Shown: piece by piece, positions 11,785 to 64,000 of the stretch
How the letters are laid out: every line of letters begins with the position of its first letter
How positions within the stretch are numbered: the first letter of the stretch is position 1
Assembly: GCA_026874595.1 (NCBI GenBank)
Contig: CM049306.1
Coordinates: 13,165,019-13,229,018, forward strand
Reading direction: 5' to 3'
Length of the DNA: 64,000 nucleotides
From: Sipunculus nudus
Taxonomy: Eukaryota > Annelida > Sipuncula > Golfingiida > Sipunculidae
Made by a program: the position numbers and the translations under genes
Notes under the pieces: model-generated
Database searches by the model: none
Seen by the model: the letters and a program-made list of their open reading frames with translations, nothing else
What the model was told of the DNA's origin: nothing

Positions 11785-13110
11785 TAGGGTCCGTCAGAAT
11801 AGAAATTTATATGGTATTAATGTCGGGGGGTACAAAAAAAAAGCAATGTATATTCGCCGATGACTGCACATTTTTCTTAAACAATGAACAATTTTCCAGC
11901 TCATGATGAAGAAATTGGAAATTTCTCCAAATATTCTTCAATTAAAATAAATTATGATAAATCAGAGATTGCCTGGATAGGTAGTTGGAAAGACAGAACA
12001 CACCACATAGGTGACTGTAAATGGGTTAATCTAAATAATAAAAGTTTGAAAATACTAGGAGTTCATTTCACATACAACACACAATTATTTAATACTCTTT
12101 TGAAAACCTGAGAGAGATTTTAAAACAGTTCTTAACATTTGGTCAGGAACACAATTAACTGTCTATGGAAGGATTCAGGTATTGCAGTCACTGTTGTGAC
12201 TGTTGTATATTTGTAATTTGTGCACAATTCCAAATGGGGTTATAAAAGATATACAACTGGTATGTAACAGGTTTATTTGGAAAGGAATATGACCCAAAGT
12301 GAAATTTACAACAGCAATAGGAAATTATAATAATGGAGGTTTGAAAATACCAGATGTAAATGCAATCATTCAGACACATATGATAAAATTGATAAACAGG
12401 TTACTGGATGGAAAGTGTAAAAAGTGGAAAGCTATTCCAATACTTTATTTGGAAAATAGGTGGTATTAATGCTATTGGACATAATTTGAAAGTAACAGCT
12501 GTACCAAGTAAAATTCCACTGTTTTATGAGGAAAGTTTCAGAGACTGGGCTTCATTCAATAGTAAAACTCCAGAAACCTATCGAGAGGTTTTGAGAGTGT
12601 TCCTCTGGAATAACAAATATATTTTAGTTAACAAGAAGAGTATATTTTACAGGGAACTCAGTGAGAGTGGAATTAACTATGTTTCTGACATTTTTAGCCA
12701 TAATGGACATATGCTTAAAGTTGAAAAGTCGTAAGTCAGTATCAAAGTTTACCAAACATTACTTAAAATTGTCTACGAAAAGATAATTGAAAAGAAATTA
12801 GCTACTTCATCAGCATTTTATTTTTCGAAGAATAATCACAAACTCGATGAAAAACTGTGGGGGGACTGCTTAGAAGCAATTTATGCAGTCAGTATAGATG
12901 CTCATTCCCGTGAGTTCTAATATAAACTGCTAAATAATTATATGCCTCTAAATCAAATTTTATTTAAATGGAATCTAAAAGGACATTGATAAGTGTTCAT
13001 ATTGTGTAGAAACTGTAGAATCAGTACAACATCTGTTTTATGAATGTTGTAGAGCCACTTCTCTTTATAATAGAATTTTTAAATATTTTTCTGGTTTTTC
13101 TAACATTACC
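11785..13110 (+). pseudogene. LINE reverse transcriptase fragment 3 (FADD box to C-terminal zinc knuckle)
   Basis: The + strand reads VRQNRNLYGINV, then FADDCTFFLNNE (the catalytic YxDD-type box, near 11,852), then NYDKSEIAWIGSW and LKILGVHF. After several frame changes it reaches CSYCVETVESVQHLFYEC near 13,000, which matches the C-terminal zf-RVT region of LINE proteins. Stops and shifts occur throughout. It is the continuation of fragments 1 and 2, in the opposite orientation to both. Confidence 0.8.
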
Positions 13111-13114
13111 AGAA

Positions 13115-14270
13115 TAGGAACTTCATGTTGTATTGTTTGGTTGTGTACCTGCTAATAAGGATAATTTGTTTGTTAACAAATCGTGAATCAACTCATGGAA
13201 ATTTAGAAAGAGAAGCTGTATAGCTGCTCCATATATTTTTACAATACTAATATATATATATGATAGAGAATAGAATTGCAAGAAGATATAACATATTAGA
13301 ATTTCATCAAGAAAAAAGGGAACCTGTTTTATATCATTTATAAAGAATATCAATATATAATTTTTTCTTTCAAATGTGCATGTTCAAAATATAATTTAAA
13401 ATTTCCCATATCTTATTTTAGATATAGGTTATATTATATTCGGTGAAATTTCGCCTGATGACCAACTGCCTGATGACCAATTCGCTCTCACGACTGTCTA
13501 GCTACAAGGACCACTGTTTTAGGTCCTGAACAAATCTAATGTTAATCATAAAAACCGCCCGTTAACACGACCATCCCGGTATGACGACGAGCGACCACTC
13601 GGAACACCTTGGCCGAATCAGTTGGCTTTTAACCTCGGATGTACACATGGGGCAGCCATGGAAAGTATTTCGGCAATGCAAGGTCAAGGCAAGGTCAACT
13701 GCACACCAGTTGTGCGCTTTGTAAGATGCAGAACAAATGTATTTTGTGTACAGGTACTGCCAATCCTCACATTTTTGACCCTTAAAGCTATAAGACATCA
13801 ATGATCCAAGAAATAGAGGGGAAATCCCAGGTATACCGATTTTGACCCGCACGTGGAAACAGTGACCTTTCCTTAGGCGAGTCTGTAGAAATTGCAACCG
13901 GTTTATTTCTGGCGAACTATACCATAATCGGTGTTTTATCATTAGACCAAACTTACATCCGAGGTCGAGTTGTTGGGAATGTATACCAACGACCCCTTTC
14001 TTTGTCCGCAACCACCAATTGAGACCCTGTATATGACGCCCTCTGCCCTGTGATGGCCACCAGCCCTTTATCATGTTTCATGTTTCCCTAAACTTTAGGA
14101 TAGTTATGTCTTGAAAGGAAACTGGTGTCTCTGAAAATATTTCTTGGATGTTTCATAGAAGTTGTAGGTTTTAAATTGTCATAAATGAAGCCATTATGGG
14201 GTTAAAGACATTTCTTTTTTAAAAAGCCCTCTTACCTGTTTTTTAAAATTATATATCTATTGTAATTCTG
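13115..14270. other. Intergenic; one long unrecognised minus frame
   Basis: The minus strand is open from 14,074 to 13,562 (170 codons). It has no recognisable domain, and the amino-acid mix is tryptophan- and cysteine-rich as in chance frames. I do not call it a gene. A short repeat of CCTGATGACCAA lies near 13,453-13,483. Nothing else is seen. Confidence 0.5.
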
Positions 14271-14289
14271 TGGTTTTACGGGGTTTATA

Positions 14290-14590
14290 TAAAAGCGGAC
14301 CGAACTATCTCGCTAGTGAAGAGTGTTTTTCTAGCAAAGCGGTTGGAACGCCGGATATGTGCGCTATCGACATGGGTTCGAACTGGGCCGGGATCATCCT
14401 AATATTTTCCTCTGAGCAAAATGTTTACGTGATTTAAGCGGCTCGTCCTGGGTGTGTTTAGGAAGCACATAAAAGCGAAACGAACTGTCTTGCTGAAGAA
14501 GCTCGCTTTTCGAGTGAAACGGTTTGAATGCCGGACGTGCATTTGCTTCGAATCCAGGATCCACCCAATATTATCCCCCTGAGCTAACTG
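14290..14590 (+). mobile_element. Tandem pair of tRNA-derived SINE-like units
   Basis: The first unit has an A-box-like TAGCAAAGCGGTTGG (about 14,332) and a B-box-like GGTTCGAACTG (14,375-14,385), spaced as in a tRNA gene. A diverged second copy follows about 170 bp later (AAAAGCGAAACGAACT, then CGGTTTGAATGCCGGA, then CTTCGAATCC at about 14,545). The acceptor stem does not pair and no CCA is encoded, so these are not functional tRNA genes. Confidence 0.55.
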
Positions 14591-14599
14591 TAGTAATAC

Positions 14600-16375
14600 A
14601 AAAAGAGTGGCAATACAAAAACTCTGTATTATAATTTTACAAGATTTGACCTTGATAATTGACTTTGAAGGTCACAATGCTCTTCACAATCACCATTAAT
14701 TCTCGTTTTATTTCAGTGTAGACTTAAGTTTTCCTCGGGTAAAACTGAAATTAAAGTATTTTCTCCTGTCATGTTAGCTATTTGCTTACTAAATCGATTT
14801 TTAAAATATGCAGTCGGGTACGGCAACTGGTACAGAGTTATATTTTCTTTAACGACCCTCTGTCGGAAGTGTGATGATCTCTTACACCTTGGCCTGCTGA
14901 CCGAACTTGACCGTCAAAGGAAAAAAATCAACAATAAAAAATAAACCCCTTCGGAAGCACATGTATATATCATCCTTTGTACCACACAGCGTAAGACTGT
15001 AACCGGAAGCTATATGAAGATGAAATGCGTCTTAATGTTTGACAGAAACCGGGTAATAAAGGAGTAATGGGCATGCATTTATATTCACAATATCCTCCAT
15101 ATGTACCATTTATTACAAGAGTGAAAATCGGTAACTTCCTTTCCATGGTTAAAACTGCACGTAATTTGAACTTATATGACTGAAAACAGGCACTGGAGAC
15201 TGTTGGCTTAGTCAAACAGAACAGTATAATGTGTAAGACTATGACCTACCCATGCACCTGTTTTGGTTTGCATCGTTAAGTGTTCTGTTGCAACCAGTTT
15301 ACATTTGTTTTGAACTTAATAAATCTTAAAATACTAATATAATGTTTAATAAACGATATTTACGATATCCAGAAGTGACATGTTGAATTTCCGGATCCAC
15401 CAATGTTAGTTTTATATATATATGTATTGAGCGAATCGGTTCATGGCACTTCACAACATTTTAATGTCGCTTCTAATATCCTGTTTGTAACTGTTGACTC
15501 TCTCTCATTTGTATATTAAACTCCCTGGTCTCACGGCTGGCAAGTACCTGTATTTTTTTTAGTTCTTCAATATTTATATATATGAAATGTTAACGCTTTG
15601 CATGATCTGGTGATTGCACGTTTGGTAAACTCGTGGTAAATCTTTACAAATTCACCCTTCCTTGTAAGGGTTTCAGTTTCATCGATGGAGACTATCACGA
15701 AGTTTTAATTATTTCAAGGTATAGGGGGTAACCAAATACTAGTCTATGAAATAATTTCACAATAATCAAATTCACTTCTGTGATATAGTGGTTATATATA
15801 CTAGGTTATTACTGAAGGAAACAAATTTAATATTCTACGAATGCAAACAAGTAATTATTCATTGTTTGGTTAAACGTTTTGCCCATTATAGTGTGGACTT
15901 GTACATGTTTTTAATGTTTAATCCTATATATCCTGTTCTCTCTCTGTGGTATATGCATATGGTTAAGACTAATGAACTGCAGACGGACGAGGCCTTTAAA
16001 TATTCCGAAAACATCTCTTTCTCTCTGTCTGTGTGTCAGTTCACAAGGTTTTTTTTCACAAACATGCACGCACGCAAACTTGTAATTAGAATGAAACCAT
16101 TGCAAGACGTTCATTTATAAACTTGAATTTACTTTACATACGTAACCGTTCATCAGGTACATTATACAGTGGCTACACTTCCTGCACATTACACGATAAA
16201 GGATTAAATAGTCGGTTCATGAATAATCGTTAATGGTAGGTATATGCTTCAACTTAAAATTGTTTAGTTTGAATAAAAGCACCAGTCTAGCAGTTGTCTT
16301 TCTATCAGTGAGTAAAGTGTCGTTCACAAATACAAAGACGCACACACACACCATCACATGCAACCACATACATTA
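14600..16375. other. Intergenic, no gene seen
   Basis: AT-rich sequence. A + frame at 15,788-16,120 and a minus frame at 14,970-15,215 have no recognisable similarity. CGGATCCACCAATGTTAG near 15,392 is a short copy of the repeat described at 16,381. Confidence 0.5.
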
Positions 16376-16380
16376 GTACA

Positions 16381-16830
16381 GTTCCAATATTATTCTATAT
16401 TCTATTTTTGGTAAACCACTGAAAGAAGTGAATGCTAATAAATGAAAGCCTTCCTAATGATCTAGATGTTGTACTCTCGATTATATAAGTTCCTCTAACT
16501 GACCCTTGGACATTAAATATAACGTAGGTTGGTGTGTGAATTAGGATTACTATGTTGAATATGAGTTAGAAATTGATCACTGCATCACATACGTGAGCAT
16601 AGGATATTACTCAGGATCCACCAGTGTTAGTTTCATATATTGAGGGACTGGTGCATCGCTGTTTTCCGAATTTTTTTAAATGCAAGCCTTTGTAATGTTC
16701 TGGATGTTGTATTATTGATTCTATTAGTTCTTCTATTAGACCCTTAATTGGACATTTATTATTTAATGATTTAAAAACGAAATGGATCAATCCATCACAG
16801 ACGTGTGCATCAGACATTACTACTGAGCGC
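16381..16830. repeat. Two-unit direct duplication, about 215 bp
   Basis: The segment at 16,420-16,625 and the segment at 16,650-16,830 share, in order, AAGCCTT, ATCTAGATGTTGTA versus TTCTGGATGTTGTATT, a pyrimidine-rich AGTTCTTCTA-like block, a GACCCTT block and GATCACTGCATCACATACGT versus GATCAATCCATCACAGACGT. GGATCCACCAGTGTTAG occurs between them and again near 15,394. The minus strand of the second unit is open for 68 codons but is not recognised. Confidence 0.55.
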
Positions 16831-17165
16831 TTTCACTTTATACCGTGTATGTGCATGGAAAATCAACAGTATATAGACCAATAGCGGGAACAATGGTTAT
16901 ACCCCTTGCTCAATTTTCATCTATTGTTACCTTAACATATTACACATAGATATTTTGTACTTTGTACTTTTATACTTTGGTATAGTCTAATCAGGAAGGT
17001 AAAATATTTTACCTTAATGGTCCAATTTTCAGTATCGTATATCAATTCAATGAGGACTAGGTGAATGTGGCCAAATTGGCACAGATGGAAGCGTCCGTCA
17101 AAGAATTAAAAAATGATAAAGGTTTCATATAATGTATATAAACCAAAGTGTAAAATCTATCCTCT

Positions 17166-17193
17166 ACACCTATATATATATATATATATATAT
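17166..17193. repeat. TA microsatellite
   Basis: A TA run that directly abuts the candidate LTR. Confidence 0.85.
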
Positions 17194-18011
17194 CGTTACG
17201 GAACCTAATAACAACAAATCACGTAGTCGTGACTAGCACAAATTTTATTATAGAGATAAATAAAAATTAGATTCTGTAACACTAAATAGCGTGAAATATC
17301 TAGCGGAATGAATAAAAAATATAAAATAAATTATAATTTATTCTTAAAACAACCCTTACATTACAATACACTAAATCAATGCAATTACACAGTATAACAA
17401 AAGTACAACAGCAAATCACTACAATTACACAGTATAATAAAGAAAGTGTACAGTACCTGGATACCACCACTGTCACAGCGACAACAAGTCCTTTAAAACC
17501 AATAATCCACGTAAACAGTTCAAATAGTCCAAAGTAAAGCTCTTGTAATAATCCCGAAAGCAAACTGGAGAAAGGCATCACTAAATCAGCATAGAGTTCG
17601 CAGAATCCCTGAAACTACTGCAATTATCGGATAGGTCAAAAACTGACTCACACTCTTCCGTAGCCGCTGGAATATTTCTCTCTCATCTCTCTCCTGGCTC
17701 TAAACACAGCCCCAATTTTATAGCTTCTCATCCAAAAGCCTAGAAACTTCTATTTCACGCACAATCCAAAGAACACAACAATACATAATACACACGCGCC
17801 AATAGAACAATACAAGACACGCGCTCATAGAGCCCGAACATCCCAGAAAATTCCAGATTAGCACGAGCGCTGTGTCTTTACACGCCAGGGTTCACCCGGT
17901 GCGGATTACCGACCGCTGTGTCTCTACGCGCCATAGCAATTGACGCCCAGGGCTTGAGCCTAACATAAAACAGAATGTCAACAGCGCACAATAAAAGAGA
18001 CAACTGTAACA
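17194..18011 (-). mobile_element. Candidate solo LTR, about 0.8 kb
   Basis: Read on the minus strand, the segment begins TGTTACAGTTG and ends TTCCGTAACG, giving imperfect short inverted ends. A TATA-like AGCTATAAAATT lies near 17,714-17,725, and AATAAA-type signals lie further on near 17,330. The flanks are AT-rich, so a target duplication cannot be judged. No gag or pol is adjacent. The 93-codon minus frame at 17,300-17,581 looks like chance reading of LTR sequence. The assignment rests on signal order alone. Confidence 0.4.
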
Positions 18012-20870
18012 AGATATATTATAGAACACCTCAGAGCATCATGTTAGAAAGTAGGTAATAACTTCCTGGAAGTGTTTCCACTGGGGGTTAACTTTAAAAT
18101 ACATGATTCTATGGGTTATGTATGTTTAAAATATATACACGAATGAAGTTCTTTCTATAAATTTGCATCAATAAAAGGTTATCCATTAAATTAAATGTAT
18201 GCCATGCATATTTTTAAAAATGCTCTTTTCTTACCAGGTATATGTTAATAGCTCCATATGTTTGAAAAAGAATGTTTTGAACATTTAATGGCTGAGAAAT
18301 ATCGATTTAAAGTGTATGAAACTAATACTTTTTAAATAGGAGTCAACCTATTTATAAAAATTCAAGTTTCCAAATAGCATTTTGTAGTTCTTTGCTTCAA
18401 AATACCGAAACATGTCAACTGGTGCCCCATCAACAATTTAAGGAAAAACTGAATCATCGTTAAAACGCAGTCCTGGAACAGTTATGAGACTTCAAAGGTA
18501 TACTGAAGGCAAACATAAATTGGCAAATGAAATGTTTTCTGTGTTATTCATTATTTTCATATCAGATATATAGTTCCTATATCGCGCCAGCGAAAATATT
18601 TTCAACTTCAGTTTGTTTCAAGAAGCATATATATCTTTTTTCTCTCCCCTTTTATCGTTTTTGTTTTTTCGACGCCCTATATGTTTGCTTTAAGCTCCGT
18701 CAGTGTGTATTTTAATTTTAAAATCATTATCCTTTTCTAGTTCTCAAATTTGGTATTTTGATGTGCCTCAAGATCTAACTATTCTAGTCATTATATCCAT
18801 AATAATCAGTATGAAACCTAACATTATCTTTAACCCCTTCTGACACATTGAGGTTTAATATTTTTATATTCCTAAAGATCTAGCAATTCCAATGTACTTA
18901 ACCCATATTTTAAACTGAATGTTTATAAACTGTGTTGGCATCAGTGTTGGTAATTTGAAGAAAACAAATTCTTAACATTTCTAACTACACTTTTAGATTA
19001 TCAGTTTTGTTGAGTAGGCCCAAATAGAATTTGTGCGAAAGCGGCGAGATATTTTGATATGTTCCATTTAAAAAAAAAATAAATTATTTAAATTTAATCG
19101 AGATGCAGGATATCGAGGGAAAAACACAAGTTCCTTACATGCTGAAGAAATTATGTGATGCACTGTACTAACCAAGCTTCCACAGCTGCATGTGGTCAGA
19201 TCCCCTGGAGCTGACACGGTCGCGCCAGGCAACTATGTCAATCAGTCTTGCGTATTGTGGTACATTTGATTCCTATTTATTTATCCCGGCCCACAAATTT
19301 TCAAACGAGGATTAAATTAGTCCTGCATTTTACTTCTATTATCAATCAAAGCACCATGCCCCGTTATCTGCCTTAACTGAATCACGAAATAACAAATAAC
19401 AAAAATAAATAAATAAATAAATAAGGAAACAAAAAATTTTATTTGTGGCTAATTTATCATTTTATAACCAAGAAAATAATGACTCTTATAAATATAGGTA
19501 GTTTAGTATTAAACCTTTGCAATATTTATGATCCTTCTACATGTACTCCGTGTTATTTTACCATTTTATCCTTTGTATTAATTGACTCAGGTACCGTTAA
19601 TATAAAATATTATTGACTCTTCTCACTTATTGATTTTTCTTTTTCAACTGACACAACAAATTTTAATTACAAATTTGTTTTCTTTATACATCTTTTGATA
19701 TTTGTATAAAATCATAGCTGTTAAACCCTTGTTGTGATTATTTCATCAATTTTTTTTTATAAATTATAGTACCAGTTCTTGCGTCCGAAGTCCTATAAAC
19801 TTATAGGTTATGGTATCAGTATTGTATCTAAATCAACCCAAAAGTTGCTTTAAATTCATATATCACCCCATAAAGTTTACATTTTTTTTAAACTTGGTAC
19901 AGATATCTTTCCGATGATATACATATGGTTTGACGTTTTCATTCATTTTCACATGCTTTGGTAACATTAAAAAAAGATATCATTTAATAGGTACACTATT
20001 ATAAGCACCCAGTAACAGTAAGCCAAGTTTCAACTGACGAATTTTAAATTACATTACAATGTCTCAAACATTTTTTTTATTCATCTTCTGTGTGGCTTTC
20101 CCATTGAAAATAAGTTTTCTTTTTTTTATTTAATCAAAATTTAAAATTTTAGTTTAAGGGAAGATATGAAATATGATAGAGGAGAAATAAAAATTTTTTA
20201 GAGATATTTTCATGTTATTTAATATTAGTCCACTAAAAATGTTACTAAATGATGTGAAAATGAGTAAACATTTTAAAAAAATATGTAGGCCTTATACCAT
20301 CGGAACGATTATTGTACAATGTTTAATATTTACTTTTGGTTGTTAACTTAATGGGTCTGCTATGAATTTAAAACGACTTTTGCATTAATTTGAAGTTGAA
20401 GGTGTTTTCGACAATAATACTCCCTAAAATAAAAAGGAGATAATTATAGGATTAAAATATGCATCTGCATTGAAATTAATTAAATTGGGTATTATTGGGA
20501 CTTTGAGATCTATAAAATAACCAAAATTGAACCCACAAACTGTGGTCATAAACATGACAAATGGAATTTAAACTCCGATGGCGACGCAAAAGACCATATT
20601 GCGCCAGTAAATAAAAAAGCAATTGACTTTTAAAATGAGGGGTCCATCCTTATGGCCTACAACTAATTAAAGGGAAAATAAAACTTCACTACGTGTCATT
20701 CAGCTTTGCCTTTGTTAAGTTATCCTGGTCCTGAAGTATGTTCCAGGAAGCTTATTTTAGACATGTGTGTGGTTAAATATAGCATTGGCTTAATCTCATA
20801 AAAAGAGATAACATAATTCAAGTACCGGTATCTGACACTGCCCAAGAATCCCCACCATATATACATGTAT
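18012..20870. other. Intergenic, no gene seen
   Basis: Very AT-rich sequence with A/T homopolymers and a TAAA run near 19,405-19,425. No recognisable coding sequence, tRNA shape or repeat family was seen. This is the upstream neighbourhood of VPS51. Confidence 0.5.
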
Positions 20871-20879
20871 ACGAAATTC

Positions 20880-21125
20880 GTCAAAACCCGCCCCTCGCAG
20901 GGCCCTAATACGAATACATGTGATCATCCAGGGCCGGACTCTGTTTAAAGCGACACCCACTAATAAACGACACATGTATTAATGGTCAGCACACAGCAAC
21001 CCCTGCAGTTGTAGATGTGGTAAGCGGCCGCCGGAGGTGGGGTCGCTGTCAGGCGAGTGTCAAAATAAGTTCAGCGGTCGAATTATAGACTTTTCACTGC
21101 TGTAAACCACAGGAAATCAGCCACC
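20880..21125 (+). promoter_or_regulatory. Probable VPS51 promoter and 5' UTR
   Basis: A locally GC-richer patch (for example TAAGCGGCCGCCGGAGGTGG near 21,020) breaks the AT-rich background just upstream of the VPS51 start codon. No convincing TATA box was seen, which would suit a housekeeping gene. The transcription start cannot be fixed from sequence alone. Confidence 0.4.
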
Positions 21126-63962
<42,837 letters not shown>

Positions 63963-64000
63963 GTACAGTAGCATTCCAGAACAATGTCAGGAATTACATG

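Noticed and set aside
13562-14074. 170-codon minus-strand open frame
   Set aside because: The longest open stretch in that interval, but no domain, motif or codon pattern supports it and no neighbour gives context.
15788-16120. 110-codon + frame
   Set aside because: AT-rich composition with Leu/Phe/Tyr bias typical of chance frames; no recognisable motif.
17300-17581. 93-codon minus frame with hydrophobic stretches
   Set aside because: Sits within the candidate LTR; the hydrophobicity comes from a T-rich, partly repeated sequence.

Overview
The window is animal nuclear DNA: AT-rich, with one spliced gene in many small GT-AG exons, very large introns and dense transposable-element debris. 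The gene is VPS51, the shared subunit of the GARP and EARP tethering complexes. The mix of Helitron-like short elements with tandem cores (the architecture of bivalve 'pearl' elements), a DIRS-like tyrosine-recombinase retroelement, tRNA-derived SINE fragments and a decayed copy of a multicopy invertebrate gene family suggests a mollusc, probably a bivalve. That assignment is inference. No bacterial operon, CRISPR array or rRNA was seen.

Layout. 1-21 kb is intergenic and repeat-rich: a 42-bp minisatellite (1.0-1.5 kb), a degenerate tandem array (3.1-4.2 kb), a decayed pseudogene of an uncharacterised multicopy family (4.3-8.2 kb), a short terminal-inverted-repeat element (8.3-8.76 kb), a reversed repeat with a scrambled LINE (9.9-13.1 kb), a tRNA-like SINE pair (14.3-14.6 kb) and a candidate solo LTR (17.2-18.0 kb).

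From 21,126 to the right edge runs VPS51 on the + strand. Fifteen coding exons join into one open frame of 590 codons. The last roughly 200 codons expected for the family lie beyond the window. The coding total is 1.77 kb spread over nearly 43 kb. The excess is repeat insertions: family A in intron 2, family B in intron 6, nested families B and C in intron 8, and families A, C, D plus a DIRS-like retroelement in the 14.9-kb intron 13.

The least ordinary structures are three. (1) Repeat families A, B and C differ in sequence but share one design: a 5' hairpin, short terminal inverted repeats, a tandem core and a 3' palindrome, followed in A and B by CTAG. They look like non-autonomous Helitron/Helentron-type elements. 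(2) A DIRS-like element at 56,850-62,952 has its left terminus separated from its gag region by 1.61 kb that is an almost perfect inverted copy of 49,080-50,688. (3) The intron-6 array holds many AGGTCA direct repeats in nuclear-receptor spacing.
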